64,000 bases of DNA from Rhodopseudomonas palustris. GTDB taxonomy: Bacteria; Pseudomonadota; Alphaproteobacteria; Rhizobiales; Xanthobacteraceae. This document shows, piece after piece, positions 41,998 to 52,309 of the stretch (position 1 is the first letter of the stretch; the number at the start of each line of letters is the position of its first letter). The translations under genes were made by a program, and so were the position numbers. The stretch is from the NCBI RefSeq assembly GCF_034479375.1, contig NZ_CP140155.1, forward strand, positions 2,232,001-2,296,000. The letters run 5' to 3'. Under the pieces are notes generated by a model, which was given only the letters and a program-made list of their open reading frames with translations, was not told the DNA's origin and did no database searches.

Positions 41998-44073
41998 ATG
42001 CGCCTCACTGCCGGAAGCTGCTCGCGCCTCGGGGCCACCTGGGACGGCCGCGGCACCAATTTCGCCTTGTTCTCCGCCAACGCCCACAAGGTCGAGCTGT
42101 GCCTGTTCGACAGCCAGGGCCGTCGCGAACTGGAGCGGATCGAACTTCCCGAGCGCACCGAGGACGTCTGGCACGGCTATCTCAACGACGTTTCGCCCGG
42201 CCAACTCTACGGCTACCGGGTCTACGGCCCCTACGATCCCGAGGGGGGCCATCGTTTCAATGCGCACAAGCTGCTGCTCGATCCCTACGCCAAGCGGCTG
42301 TTCGGTCGGCTGGTTTGGAGCGACGCACACTTCGCCTATCGCGCCGGCAGCCCGCGCGAAGATCTGTCGTTCGACCGCCGAGACAACGCCCGCGGCATGC
42401 CGAAGGCGGTGGTGGTCGACGAGACCGGCGGCTTCTCGCGCCACGAGAACCGCCCCGGCATCCCGTGGGAAGACACCATCATCTACGAAGCCCACGTCAA
42501 AGGACTGACGCAACTGCGCGAGGACGTCCCGCCCGGCCTGCGCGGCACCTTCGGCGGCCTCGCTGCGCCGGCGATGATCGACCATTTCAAACGTCTCGGC
42601 GTCACCGCGATCGAACTTTTGCCGGTTCACGCGCTTATCGATGACCGCGTGCTGGTCGAGAAGAAGCTGGTGAACTACTGGGGCTACAATACGATCTCGT
42701 TTTTCGCGCCGGAGCCGCGCTACGCGCCGGACAATCCGCTCGACGCGTTCCGCACCACCGTGGCGCGGCTGCACGACGCCGGCATCGAAGTGATCCTCGA
42801 CGTCGTCTACAACCACACCGCCGAGGGCAATCACCTCGGCCCGACGCTGTCGTTTCGCGGCATCGACAACGCCTCGTATTACTGGCTGATGCCGGACAAT
42901 CCACGCTTCTACGACGACTTCACCGGCTGCGGCAGCTCGGTCAATCTCAATCATCCGCGCGTGCTGCAGATGGTGATGGACAGCTTGCGCTACTGGGTCG
43001 AGGTCTGCCACGTCGACGGCTTCCGCTTCGACCTCGCCACCACGTTGGCGCGTGGCCCGAACGGCTACGAACGCAATTCCGGGTTCTTCACCGCGCTCCG
43101 TCAGGACCCCGTGCTCGCCTCGGTGAAACTGATCGCCGAGCCATGGGATCTCGGCATGGGCGGCTATCAGGTCGGCGCGTTCCCGTCGCAATGGTCGGAA
43201 TGGAACGACCGCTATCGCAGCGCGATGCGGCGCTACTGGAGCGGCGAAGGCAGCCTGATCGGCGAAGTCTCGCGGCGGATGACGGGCTCGTCCGACATCT
43301 TCAATCACGACAGCCGGATGCCGCGCGCCAGCGTCAACCACGTGACCGTCCACGACGGTTTCACGCTCGCGGATCTGTTCAGCTACAACGACAAGCACAA
43401 CCTCGCCAACGGCGAGGACAATCGCGACGGCTCCAACGACAATCTCAGCAACAATTGCGGCCACGAAGGCCCGACCGACGATCCGAAGATCGTCGCGCTG
43501 CGCCGCCAGCTCCGCAAGAACCAGCTCGCCTGCCTGTTTCTCGCCCAGGGCGTCCCGCTGATGCTCGCCGGCGACGAAGTCGGAAACTCGCAGAACGGCA
43601 ACAACAACGCCTATTGCCAGGACAACGAGATCGGCTGGGTCGGCTGGGACGGCCTCAATCGCGAAGACGACATGGTCGAATTCGTCGGGCTGATGAGCGA
43701 GATCCGCCGCCGCTTTCCGCAGATTCGCTCGCGTCGATGGGTCGACGGCCGACGCGCCGACGGGTCCTATGGTGTGTTGTGGCTGACGCCCTCCGCCACC
43801 GAAATGACGGAGCAGGATTGGGCGTTTCCCGACGGGCGGTTTCTCGCTTACGTGCTGAGCCCCATGGAGCCCGACGCCGACGCGATCTTCATCGTGCTCA
43901 ACTCGGGCGTCGAGACGATCAAGTTTCACTTGCCGAAGCTGTCCGAATATCAAAACTGGCATCAGCTATTCGACACCACCAAGGACTCCGTCCAGGTCGC
44001 GCCGCTGCCGACGGGCAGCGAGACGTCCGCTCCGCCGCGCTCCGTGTTGGCGTTTTCCGGAGCCTGTGCATGA
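41998..44073 (+). CDS. glgX: Glycogen debranching enzyme (isoamylase type)
   Basis: 691 aa. N-terminal CBM48 (FALFSANAHKVELCLFD), then GH13_11 with NYWGYNTISFFAPEPRY, DVVYNHTAEGNHLGPTLSF, nucleophile Asp in DGFRFDLATTLAR, Glu in LIAEPWDLG and Asp in NHVTVHDGFTLAD. It cuts alpha-1,6 branches and frees linear maltodextrins, the substrate of TreY and MalQ. Its stop overlaps the treZ start by 4 bp. Confidence 0.93.
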   Translation: MRLTAGSCSRLGATWDGRGTNFALFSANAHKVELCLFDSQGRRELERIELPERTEDVWHGYLNDVSPGQLYGYRVYGPYDPEGGHRFNAHKLLLDPYAKRLFGRLVWSDAHFAYRAGSPREDLSFDRRDNARGMPKAVVVDETGGFSRHENRPGIPWEDTIIYEAHVKGLTQLREDVPPGLRGTFGGLAAPAMIDHFKRLGVTAIELLPVHALIDDRVLVEKKLVNYWGYNTISFFAPEPRYAPDNPLDAFRTTVARLHDAGIEVILDVVYNHTAEGNHLGPTLSFRGIDNASYYWLMPDNPRFYDDFTGCGSSVNLNHPRVLQMVMDSLRYWVEVCHVDGFRFDLATTLARGPNGYERNSGFFTALRQDPVLASVKLIAEPWDLGMGGYQVGAFPSQWSEWNDRYRSAMRRYWSGEGSLIGEVSRRMTGSSDIFNHDSRMPRASVNHVTVHDGFTLADLFSYNDKHNLANGEDNRDGSNDNLSNNCGHEGPTDDPKIVALRRQLRKNQLACLFLAQGVPLMLAGDEVGNSQNGNNNAYCQDNEIGWVGWDGLNREDDMVEFVGLMSEIRRRFPQIRSRRWVDGRRADGSYGVLWLTPSATEMTEQDWAFPDGRFLAYVLSPMEPDADAIFIVLNSGVETIKFHLPKLSEYQNWHQLFDTTKDSVQVAPLPTGSETSAPPRSVLAFSGACA

Positions 44074-45833
44074 TGGGACGCGGCTTCGGACCCCGGCTGA
44101 CCGCGCGTGGCGTCGAGTTCCGGCTGTGGGCGCCGAACGCCGATCGCGTCGACGTCGTGCTCGATCGCCCCCATGCGATGCAGCGGGACAAGGACGGCTG
44201 GTTCAAGGTCGAGATCGAAGGTGCGCGGGGCGGCACGCGCTATCGCTTCCGCATCGACGACGCGACCGACGTTCCCGATCCCGCATCGGCCTTCCAGCCC
44301 GAGGATATTCAGGGCCCGAGCGAAGTGATCGATCATTCCGCCTATCCTTGGCGCGCCGCCGAATGGCGTGGTCGGCCGTGGCACGAGACGGTGCTGCTGG
44401 AAGCGCATGTCGGCAGCTTCACGCCGCAGGGGACGTTCCGGGCGATGATCGACCGGCTCGATCATCTGGTCGACACCGGCGTGACCGCGCTGGAGCTGAT
44501 GCCGCTGGCGGATTTTCCCGGGCGACGCAATTGGGGCTATGACGGCGTGCTGTGGTACGCGCCCGACAGCGCCTATGGCCGGCCGGAGGATCTCAAGGCG
44601 CTGATCGACGCGGCGCACGAGCGCGGCCTGATGATGTTCCTCGACGTCGTCTACAATCATTTCGGCCCCGAAGGAAACTACATCGGCCAATACGCGCCGC
44701 CGTTCTTCTCGGATTCGCACACGCCGTGGGGCAACGGGATCAATTACTACGTCGAGCAGGTCCGGGCTTTCGCGATCGAGAACGCCGTGTACTGGCTGCG
44801 CGAATATCATTTCGACGGGTTGCGCCTCGACGCCGTGCACGCCATCCCGGACCAGGGCGAGATTCCGATGCTTTACGAGCTGAGCCGGGAAGTCGGAAAG
44901 CTCGCCGCGGAAACCGGCCGCCACATCCATCTGGTGCTCGAGAACGACGACAATATCGCCGCCGTGCTCGATCCTGTCGTCGATCCCCCGCGCGGACAGT
45001 ATCGCGCGCAATGGAACGACGACTATCACCACGCCTGGCACGTCGCCCTGACCGGCGAGAAGCAGGGGTACTATTCCGACTATGCCGAATCGCCGCTGAA
45101 CGCCATCGCCCGCGCGCTCGGCTCGGGCTTCGTCTATCAGGGAGAGCCGTCGGAGCATCGCGGCGGCCAGCCGCGTGGCGAACCGAGCGACAAGCTGCCG
45201 CCGCTCGGCTTCGTCAATTTCCTGCAGAACCACGATCAGATCGGCAATCGCGCGCTCGGCGACAGGCTGGAAAGCCTGACGAAGCCGAAGGCGGTGGAAG
45301 CCGCGCTCGCGATCACGCTGCTGGCGCCGACGATTCCGATGTTGTTCATGGGCGAGGAATGGGGTTCGCAGGCGCCGTTTCCGTTCTTCTGTGATTTCCA
45401 CGGCGAACTCGCCGATGCGGTCCGCCGGGGTCGGCGCAAGGAATTCGCCGGCGCTTACGAGAAATACGGCGACGAGGTCCCCGATCCGCTCGACGAATCG
45501 ACTTTCAAGAGCGCGGTCATCGACTGGAGCGAACGTGACGGCGGCCGCGGCGCAGCGCGGCTGGCGCTGGTGAAGCGGCTGCTCGACATCCGGCGCAACA
45601 GCATCGTGCCGCGCCTGCCCGGCGCCCGCTTCGGCAACGCCGAGATCGCCGACGACGGCCTGCTCCGCGCCCGCTGGCGGCTCGGAGACGGCGCCACCCT
45701 GAAGCTCGTCGCCAATCTGTCGGACCACGACGTCGCCTTCAAGGCAACGCCCGATGGAACTAATTTGTGGGGCGACGATTGGAACGGGATGATTCCGCCG
45801 TGGGCGGTGACCTGGCGCCTCGAAGAGTCCTGA
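44070..45833 (+). CDS. treZ: Malto-oligosyltrehalose trehalohydrolase
   Basis: 587 aa, GH13_10. An N-terminal immunoglobulin-like domain (GVEFRLWAPNADRVDVVL) leads into the barrel with LELMPLADFPGRRNWGYDGV. The active-site residues are Asp in DGLRLDAVHAI, Glu in HLVLENDDN, and Asp in FLQNHDQIGNRALG. It releases trehalose from maltooligosyl-trehalose made by TreY. Two ATGs in a row (44070 and 44073) overlap the glgX stop; either may be used. Its own stop overlaps the treY ATG by 1 bp. Confidence 0.93.
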   Translation: MMGRGFGPRLTARGVEFRLWAPNADRVDVVLDRPHAMQRDKDGWFKVEIEGARGGTRYRFRIDDATDVPDPASAFQPEDIQGPSEVIDHSAYPWRAAEWRGRPWHETVLLEAHVGSFTPQGTFRAMIDRLDHLVDTGVTALELMPLADFPGRRNWGYDGVLWYAPDSAYGRPEDLKALIDAAHERGLMMFLDVVYNHFGPEGNYIGQYAPPFFSDSHTPWGNGINYYVEQVRAFAIENAVYWLREYHFDGLRLDAVHAIPDQGEIPMLYELSREVGKLAAETGRHIHLVLENDDNIAAVLDPVVDPPRGQYRAQWNDDYHHAWHVALTGEKQGYYSDYAESPLNAIARALGSGFVYQGEPSEHRGGQPRGEPSDKLPPLGFVNFLQNHDQIGNRALGDRLESLTKPKAVEAALAITLLAPTIPMLFMGEEWGSQAPFPFFCDFHGELADAVRRGRRKEFAGAYEKYGDEVPDPLDESTFKSAVIDWSERDGGRGAARLALVKRLLDIRRNSIVPRLPGARFGNAEIADDGLLRARWRLGDGATLKLVANLSDHDVAFKATPDGTNLWGDDWNGMIPPWAVTWRLEES

Positions 45834-48619
45834 TGCCTCCCGCGATCCCGACTGCGACCTACCGTATCCAGTTCACCGCCGCCTTCGGCTTCGACGATGC
45901 GGCCGCGATCGTGCCATATCTCAAAGAACTCGGGATTTCGCATCTCTATGCGTCGCCCTTCACCAAGGCGCGTCGCGGATCGACCCACGGCTACGACATC
46001 GTCGATCACACCAGGCTCAACCCCGAGCTCGGCGGCGAAGAGGCGTTCGCGCGACTGTCCGAAGCGCTGAAGAGCAACGATATCGGCCTGATCCTCGATT
46101 TCGTCCCCAACCATGTCGGCGTGCACTTCGCCGACAATCCATGGTGGCTGGACGTTCTCGAATGGGGCCCGGCGTCGCCGCATGCCGCCTCGTTCGACAT
46201 CGACTGGGAGATGCTGCCGTTCCGCAACCGCGGCGGCGTGTTGCTGCCGATCATCGGAACGTCCTACGGCAAGGCGCTGGAGAGCGGCGAGATCGAGCTG
46301 CGCTACGATGCCGGCGAAGGCAACTTCTCGGCCTGGTACTTCGAGCACCGGCTGCCGATCGCGCCGCAACGCTACAGCGAGATCCTGCGCACGATCGTGC
46401 GCGAGGCCGATGCCGCCGATCATCCTGCCGGCAAGGCGATCCTCGAGCTCGCCGCGCGCTATCGCGGATTGCGCCACCCGGATCGCAAGGAAGCGCCGGA
46501 CTTCAAGGCGGCGCTGAAGGCTATTCCGGGCAGCGCCGAGCTGATCGACAAGGGCCTCGCCGCCTATCGCACAGGCGAAGGCCGCAATACGCAGATCCAG
46601 GCGCTGCACAATCTGCTCGAACGCCAGCACTACAAGCTCGGCCATTGGCAGCTCGCCGCGAGCGAGATCAACTATCGCCGCTTCTTCGACGTCAACACCC
46701 TCGCCGGCCTGCGCGTCGAGGACGCCGGCACGTTCGAGGCAATCCACACGCTGGTCAAGCGGCTGATCGCAAACGGCCAATTGCAGGGCCTGCGGCTCGA
46801 CCACATCGACGGTCTGCGCGACCCCGCGCAATATTTCCAGCGGCTGCGCCGCCTCACCCGCGAGGCGCAGGGCCCCGCAGCCGCACCGCTCTACATGGTG
46901 ATCGAGAAGATCCTCGGCGACGGCGAGCCGTTGCGGCGCTTCGCCGGCGTCCACGGCACCACCGGCTACGAATGGCTCAATGTGATCACCCAGGCACTGG
47001 TCCACGGCGCCGGGCTGCAGCCGCTCGACGAGGTCTGGCGGCAGGTGAGCAACACCTCGCCGGATTTCCCGCCGGTGCTGATGCGCGCCAAGCGCCGCGT
47101 GCTGGAGACACTACTGCTCAGCGAATTCACCGTGCTGACGCGCCTGCTGGCCCGGATCGCCAGCGGGCACTATTCGACGCGCGACTTCTCAGCCGACAAT
47201 CTGCGCCAGGTGTTCGAACTCTACGTGCTGCACTTCCCGGTGTATCGCACCTATATCAGCGGCTCCGGCCCGAACGGGCCCGATCGCGAACTGATCGCCC
47301 AGACCATCGAGAAGGCGCGCGCCGACTGGTTCGGCGCCGACGATGGCATTTTCGACTTCCTGCAGGACGCGCTGACGATGGACCTGCTGAAGCGCCGGGC
47401 CGCGCACAGCAAGCCGCGGGTCCGCCGCTTCGCGCTCAAGGTCCAGCAGTTCACCGGGCCGACCATGGCGAAGTCGCTCGAGGATACTGCGTTCTATCGA
47501 TACCATCGCCTGCTCGCGCTCAACGAGGTCGGCGGCGAACCCGCCGCGCACGCGCTGGCGCCCGATGCCTTCCATCAGTTGATGACGCAGCGGGCGCAGG
47601 ACTGGCCGCACGGCATGACCTCGACCATGACCCACGACGCCAAGCGCGGCGAAGACGCGCGAACGCGGCTGCTGGCGCTGGCGGAGATGCCGGGCGAATG
47701 GGCGAGCCTGGTCGCCAAATGGAAGCTTCTGAACGCAGCCCATCTGGTGACCGACGGCGCGATGCGGGCGCCGTCCGCGACGTTCGAATACATGCTGTAT
47801 CAGGGCCTGGTGGGCGCCTGGCCGCTCGAACCCGACCCGGACTTCACCGACCGGATTCAGGGCTACGCGCTGAAAGCGGCGCGCGAGGGCAAGCAGGAGA
47901 CCAACTGGATCAACCCCAACCTCGCTTACGAGGAGGGCATCCGCATTTTCATCGACCGGCTTCTCGACCCGGCGCAGTCCGGCGCCTTTCTGGAGTCGCT
48001 TCAGAATCTTTCGGAGCGCGTCTCCGTGATCGGCGCGTTGAATTCGCTGAGCCAGATCACTCTCAAGACGACGATGCCCGGGGTGCCGGACTTCTATCAG
48101 GGCACCGAATTCTGGGACTTCTCACTGGTCGATCCCGACAATCGCCGCCCGGTCGATTTTGCCGCCCGCGAGAATGCGCTTGCCGCGCTCGCCGAGCCGG
48201 ACTGGGATGCGCTCCTGCGGAACTGGCGCGACGGCCGCGTCAAGCTGGCGTGGACGCGGCGGCTTCTCGCGATCCGCAACGAACTCCGCAGCGTGTTCAC
48301 CGACGGCGACTATCGGCCGCTCGACGTCTCCGGCCCCCATCGCGACCATGCGATCGCTTTCGCCCGCACCCGCGGCGCAGAGGCCGTGATCGTGGTGGTC
48401 GGAAAGAACTTCGCGCCGCTGTCGGACAACGGCCGGCAATGGCCGCGCGGCGACGCGTTCGACGCCACATTGGATGTTTCCGGATTCACCGTCGAAGGCA
48501 CGACCGGAAGCGACGTGAAGCTCTCCGAGCTGTTTCCCAATCTGCCGGTCGCGGTCCGTCAGGCGCGCCTGAGCAATCTCGCCGGCTCGGCTCGGCCACG
48601 CCGAAGGACAGGCGCCTGA
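45833..48619 (+). CDS. treY: Malto-oligosyltrehalose synthase
   Basis: 928 aa, GH13_26. The N-terminal segment PTATYRIQFTAAFGFDDAAAI and YASPFTKARRGSTHGYDIVDH are family hallmarks. The catalytic residues are Asp in GLRLDHIDGLRDP, Glu in YMVIEKILGDGEPL and Asp in TSTMTHDAKRGED. It turns the reducing end of a maltodextrin into an alpha,alpha-1,1 bond. Last gene of the operon; its ATG overlaps the treZ stop (TGATG). A hairpin follows the stop at 48647-48677. Confidence 0.93.
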   Translation: MPPAIPTATYRIQFTAAFGFDDAAAIVPYLKELGISHLYASPFTKARRGSTHGYDIVDHTRLNPELGGEEAFARLSEALKSNDIGLILDFVPNHVGVHFADNPWWLDVLEWGPASPHAASFDIDWEMLPFRNRGGVLLPIIGTSYGKALESGEIELRYDAGEGNFSAWYFEHRLPIAPQRYSEILRTIVREADAADHPAGKAILELAARYRGLRHPDRKEAPDFKAALKAIPGSAELIDKGLAAYRTGEGRNTQIQALHNLLERQHYKLGHWQLAASEINYRRFFDVNTLAGLRVEDAGTFEAIHTLVKRLIANGQLQGLRLDHIDGLRDPAQYFQRLRRLTREAQGPAAAPLYMVIEKILGDGEPLRRFAGVHGTTGYEWLNVITQALVHGAGLQPLDEVWRQVSNTSPDFPPVLMRAKRRVLETLLLSEFTVLTRLLARIASGHYSTRDFSADNLRQVFELYVLHFPVYRTYISGSGPNGPDRELIAQTIEKARADWFGADDGIFDFLQDALTMDLLKRRAAHSKPRVRRFALKVQQFTGPTMAKSLEDTAFYRYHRLLALNEVGGEPAAHALAPDAFHQLMTQRAQDWPHGMTSTMTHDAKRGEDARTRLLALAEMPGEWASLVAKWKLLNAAHLVTDGAMRAPSATFEYMLYQGLVGAWPLEPDPDFTDRIQGYALKAAREGKQETNWINPNLAYEEGIRIFIDRLLDPAQSGAFLESLQNLSERVSVIGALNSLSQITLKTTMPGVPDFYQGTEFWDFSLVDPDNRRPVDFAARENALAALAEPDWDALLRNWRDGRVKLAWTRRLLAIRNELRSVFTDGDYRPLDVSGPHRDHAIAFARTRGAEAVIVVVGKNFAPLSDNGRQWPRGDAFDATLDVSGFTVEGTTGSDVKLSELFPNLPVAVRQARLSNLAGSARPRRRTGA

Positions 48620-48646
48620 TCGCGGTCGCAGGGAGATTACAGAGCG

Positions 48647-48677
48647 AAGCCGCCCGGGATCTCGCGCCGGGCGGCTT
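48647..48677 (+). terminator. Terminator of the glgE-treY operon
   Basis: AAGCCGCCCGG, a 9-nt loop and CCGGGCGGCTT form a perfect 11-bp stem starting 27 bp past the treY stop. The tract that follows is not T-rich. Confidence 0.6.
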
Positions 48678-48832
48678 GGCGGATCTCGTGCCGATTCGTC
48701 ATCGGTTCCCTCCTCCGCTTCCAGATGATTTCAGCCAGCGGTTACGCGAACCTTAAGACGCAGATGCAATAGATTCGACGACTGACTTGCTGCGTAGCAG
48801 CACGCATTCCTGTCGCGATGCCGCGATACGCG

Positions 48833-49144
48833 CTACTTCTTCTTTTCCAGCAGCAGATGACCGCGCTTGCGAATCGCCTGCTGCGCGACGTCGCCGAACT
48901 TCTGCAGCAGCCATGGTAGTCGCACTTCCAGCAGGACGTGATCGTCGGCGATATCGACGTGGCCGGCCGCGACCTGGCCCAGCGCGCGCACTCTGAAAAT
49001 CATGCGGTCGCCCTGCCAGATCTCCTCGTCGAGCGTCAGCACAGGCACGCTGATCGCCGCCTGGCCCAATCCGCTCTTTAGACGGCGCGCGGCTTCGTCC
49101 CGTCCCAGCCGATGAGGTATCGATATGACAAGCGGAGCTGACAT
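48833..49144 (-). CDS. Polyhydroxyalkanoic acid system family protein
   Basis: 103 aa. SIPHRLGRDEAARRLKSGL at the N-terminus and the hydrophobic strands FRVRALGQVAAGHVDIADD and LLEVRLPWLLQKFGD match the small putative PHA granule-system protein family. It ends in a Lys-rich tail (LLEKKK). It may associate with PHA granules or regulate them, but no phasin or PHA synthase is in the window. It is divergent from the DUF3309 gene, so the two share 171 bp of upstream sequence. Confidence 0.75.
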   Translation of the reverse strand: MSAPLVISIPHRLGRDEAARRLKSGLGQAAISVPVLTLDEEIWQGDRMIFRVRALGQVAAGHVDIADDHVLLEVRLPWLLQKFGDVAQQAIRKRGHLLLEKKK

Positions 49145-49235
49145 CAGTACTTCCTTCCGTCATCGGGGCGTTGCGTCGGTCGTTATTTAGGGCGCTCCAC
49201 CGGAAATAACAGAGCATGCGGCCGGTTCAACCTAT

Positions 49236-49260
49236 GGAACCTTCACTCTCGCCGCGTGTT
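49236..49260 (+). promoter_or_regulatory. EcfG-type promoter candidate for the DUF3309 gene
   Basis: GGAAC (49236-49240), 16 bp, TGTT (49257-49260), one mismatch to the consensus. The start codon is 56 bp further on. Confidence 0.5.
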
Positions 49261-49315
49261 TCCGCTCTGACAGAGGCGGAGCATTCGGGCGACCCGTCGC
49301 GACAAGGAGAGCGAG

Positions 49316-49480
49316 ATGTCTATCGGCACAATCATCCTGATCATTCTGATCATTGCCCTGCTGGGCGGTTTCAGCGGCATCGGCGGCGGACCGTTCTACG
49401 GCACCGGCTATTATGGCGGCGGCGGCCTCGGCCTGATCATCATCATTCTGGTGATCCTGCTCCTGCTCGGCAAGATCTGA
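49316..49480 (+). CDS. DUF3309 family small membrane protein
   Basis: 54 aa: a hydrophobic helix (TIILIILIIALLGGF), a Gly/Tyr-rich loop (GIGGGPFYGTGYYGGGG) and a second helix (LGLIIIILVILLLLGKI). This is the pattern of the DUF3309 family, found widely in alphaproteobacteria. The start ATG at 49316 follows AAGGAGAGCGAG, a strong ribosome binding site. Function unknown. The EcfG-like promoter upstream suggests a role under general stress. It is convergent with ligD. Confidence 0.78.
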   Translation: MSIGTIILIILIIALLGGFSGIGGGPFYGTGYYGGGGLGLIIIILVILLLLGKI

Positions 49481-49497
49481 TCCCACTTTACGCGATC

Positions 49498-52245
49498 TCA
49501 AGCCCCGCTGGATGCGAGCGCCTCGAGCGCCGCCCTCAGCGGGGCCGCTGATTTGTCGTAGTCCGCCCACGCCTTGGTCTTGCGAAGCAGACCTGGCACC
49601 GTCGCCAGCGTGAACCGCTTCGGATCGAGGCCGGCTTTGACCTGACTCCAGGTCACCGGCATCGACACAGTGGCTCCCGCGCGCGCCCGGGGTGACAGCG
49701 GCGCAACCGCCGTCGACATACGGTCGTTGCGCAGATAGTCGAGGAAGATCTTTCCCTTGCGCTGCTGCTTCGACATGTTCAGCAGATAGCGCTCCGGACT
49801 GTCGTCGGCCATTTGGGCGCATACCGTCTGGGCGAAGGTCTTGGCCTGCTTCCAGTCGACATCGTCCTTCGGCGTCAGCGGGACGACGACGTGCAATCCC
49901 TTGCCGCCGGTGGTCTTGCAGAACGTCGCAAGCCCGATCGCCTCCAGCCGTTCCTTCATCTCGCGCGCCGCCACGATCACCTCGTCGAAGCCGACGTTCG
50001 GGGCGGGGTCGAGATCGAACACCAGCCGGCCGGGAACCTCATAGGCGCCCGGCGCGCAATTCCATGGATGCAGTTCGAGGCCGCCGATCTGTGCCACCGC
50101 GATCAGCGCCTCGACGCGATCGATCTGGACATAGGGTTTGCGGTCGCCCGACACTTTCGCGAGGTCGATCAGGTTGGACATGCCCGGCATCGCATGGCGC
50201 TGGAAGAAAAGCTCGCCGTCGATGCCATCCGGCGCCCGCACGATCGAGCATGGCCGCCCCTTGATATGTGCGATCAGCCAGTCGCCGACCGCCTCGTAGT
50301 AATGCGCGAGGTCGAGCTTGGTGACGGCATCGCCGATCTCACTCGCGGGCCATAGTTGCTTGTCGGGCTTGGAGATCACGACGCCCATCACCTCGGCGCG
50401 GCCGGCGGCCCTTGCAGGCGCGGCCTTTGGCGCTTTCCGCGCCGTCGGCGCCGCCTTTGCTGACGTCTTCGCCCTGCCCTTCGGCTTCGGATTCGTGATC
50501 GCGACCGTCGTCGGCTCCTCGGCCTCGACCTCCTCGGCAGGCTTGTCCGCGCGCAGTCCCTTGAACGCTGCCTGCCGCACCATGCCGGCGCCTGTGAAGC
50601 CGGCGAATTCGATCTCGGCGACCAACTCGGGCGTCACCCAATGCACGTCGCTGGTCTTGCGCGGCGCGTTGTTGCCGGCGAACGGACTCTCCTTCGATTC
50701 GTGCGCCTTCAACTCGGACAGGATACGCTTCACCACGTCCTGGCCGAATCCGGTCCCGACCAGACCGACGTAGGCGAGATGATCGTCGCGGTGCACGCCG
50801 ACCATCAGCGAGCGGAATTTTCCGGCGGTGGTCTTCCAGCCGCCGATCACCACCTCGTGCCCGGCGCGGCACTTCGCCTTGGTCCAGTTGTCGCTGCGGC
50901 CGGAGCGATACGGCGCGTCGAGCTTCTTGGAGACGATGCCTTCCAGCGACAGCTTGCAGGCGGATTGCAGGATCGCGTCGCCGCCGGTCTCGAAATGCTC
51001 GACATAGCGGATCAGGCCTTCCTTGCGCCGGCCGCGCGCGGACTTGAGCAGATCCTGGAGGCGCTGCTTGCGCTCGGACAGCGGCAGAGCCCGCAAATCC
51101 TCGCCGTCGGCATAGAGCAGGTCGAACGCAAAGCAGATCAGTCTGTCGCTGTCGCCGTCCGATAGCGCCGCCTGCAGTGCGGCGAAATCCGGGTGGCCGT
51201 GATGATCGAGCGCGACGATCTCGGTATCGATGATCGCGTCGGGCAACCCGGCGGCCTCGTCGGCGATCGCCCGAAATTTCGCGGTCCAGTCCAGCCCCTT
51301 GCGCGTTCGCAGCGTCGCCTCGCCGTCTTCGACGCGGAGCTGCATGCGGTAGCCGTCGAACTTGATCTCGTGACCCCAGCCGTCACTGCCGGGCGGGCGC
51401 TCCACCGAGGTACACAACTGCGGTGGTACGAAATCCGGCATCGTGACGGCCTTCGGCGCTTTGCGCGCGGCCTTCGCCGGCTTCGTCCTTGCTGATTTGG
51501 TGGTTTTTGCAGCAGCCTGTTTCGTCTTGGCCGCCGACGCCGCTGGCTTGCCCGAACCATTCGCCGTTCGCGCGTCCGCAGCCAGTCCCTCGTTCGAATC
51601 CCACACTGCGTCGGCCTTCACCTTGCCGGTCTTGCCGGTCATGAACGGCTTCGGCGCACGGCCCTTGCCCTCGGCGATCTGCTTCATCGGCCGCCCCGAC
51701 GCCACCGAGCGGTCTTCGTCCAGAATGTCGTTGGCCTTGCCCTCGCGCGCGTCGTCGTCGCGATGCTTGATCAGCAGCCAGTTGGTGCGCTTGCCGCCAT
51801 TGCGGTCGTGGCGCATCCGCACCAGCACCCAGCTTCCATGCAGTCGCTCGCCATCGAGCGTGAATTTGAGATCACCCTTCTTGAAGCCGCGCTCGGGATC
51901 GTCGCAATCCCAATAGCCACGATCCCAGAGCTGCACCGTGCCGCCGCCGTATTGCCCCTCGGGAATGGTGCCTTCGAAATCGCCGTAATCGAGCGGATGA
52001 TCCTCGACCTCGACAGCGAGCCGCTTGTCGTGCGGATCGAGCGACGGGCCGCGCGTCACCGCCCACGACTTGAACACGCCGTCATATTCGAGCCGGAGGT
52101 CGTAATGCAGCCGCGTCGCGTCGTGCTTCTGGATCACGAACCGCCGCCGTTTCGAGGGCGCGACCGCGGCGTCGCCGCGAGGCTCGGCGGTCTGCGCGAA
52201 GTCGCGCTTGTTGCGGTACAGGGAAAGCGTCTTGTTCACCGCCAT
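49498..52245 (-). CDS. ligD: Multidomain DNA ligase D for non-homologous end joining
   Basis: 915 aa with three domains. The 3'-phosphoesterase covers about residues 30-190 ([18 protein letters not shown], with His/His/Asp metal ligands). After an Ala/Lys-rich linker, the ATP-dependent ligase covers about 270-580, with the adenylated Lys in KFDGYR near 294. After a second linker, the primase-polymerase covers about 620-910 ([34 protein letters not shown]). It seals and processes double-strand breaks together with Ku, encoded divergently 133 bp away. An EcfG-type promoter candidate is at 52317-52293. Confidence 0.94.
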   Translation of the reverse strand: MAVNKTLSLYRNKRDFAQTAEPRGDAAVAPSKRRRFVIQKHDATRLHYDLRLEYDGVFKSWAVTRGPSLDPHDKRLAVEVEDHPLDYGDFEGTIPEGQYGGGTVQLWDRGYWDCDDPERGFKKGDLKFTLDGERLHGSWVLVRMRHDRNGGKRTNWLLIKHRDDDAREGKANDILDEDRSVASGRPMKQIAEGKGRAPKPFMTGKTGKVKADAVWDSNEGLAADARTANGSGKPAASAAKTKQAAAKTTKSARTKPAKAARKAPKAVTMPDFVPPQLCTSVERPPGSDGWGHEIKFDGYRMQLRVEDGEATLRTRKGLDWTAKFRAIADEAAGLPDAIIDTEIVALDHHGHPDFAALQAALSDGDSDRLICFAFDLLYADGEDLRALPLSERKQRLQDLLKSARGRRKEGLIRYVEHFETGGDAILQSACKLSLEGIVSKKLDAPYRSGRSDNWTKAKCRAGHEVVIGGWKTTAGKFRSLMVGVHRDDHLAYVGLVGTGFGQDVVKRILSELKAHESKESPFAGNNAPRKTSDVHWVTPELVAEIEFAGFTGAGMVRQAAFKGLRADKPAEEVEAEEPTTVAITNPKPKGRAKTSAKAAPTARKAPKAAPARAAGRAEVMGVVISKPDKQLWPASEIGDAVTKLDLAHYYEAVGDWLIAHIKGRPCSIVRAPDGIDGELFFQRHAMPGMSNLIDLAKVSGDRKPYVQIDRVEALIAVAQIGGLELHPWNCAPGAYEVPGRLVFDLDPAPNVGFDEVIVAAREMKERLEAIGLATFCKTTGGKGLHVVVPLTPKDDVDWKQAKTFAQTVCAQMADDSPERYLLNMSKQQRKGKIFLDYLRNDRMSTAVAPLSPRARAGATVSMPVTWSQVKAGLDPKRFTLATVPGLLRKTKAWADYDKSAAPLRAALEALASSGA

Positions 52246-52284
52246 TCATCGTCTCCGCAATGGCGCCCAGGCAACCTCAGCACC

Positions 52285-52309
52285 GGAACCAAAACCCCAC
52301 CGCAGGGTT
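52285..52309 (+). promoter_or_regulatory. EcfG-type promoter candidate for ku
   Basis: GGAAC (52285-52289), 16 bp, GGTT (52306-52309). One mismatch to GGAAC-N16-CGTT. The ku ATG is 70 bp beyond. Confidence 0.5.

Noticed and set aside
46141-48756. 871-codon plus-strand frame inside treY
   Set aside because: Out of frame with treY, Arg/Ala-rich and without motifs.
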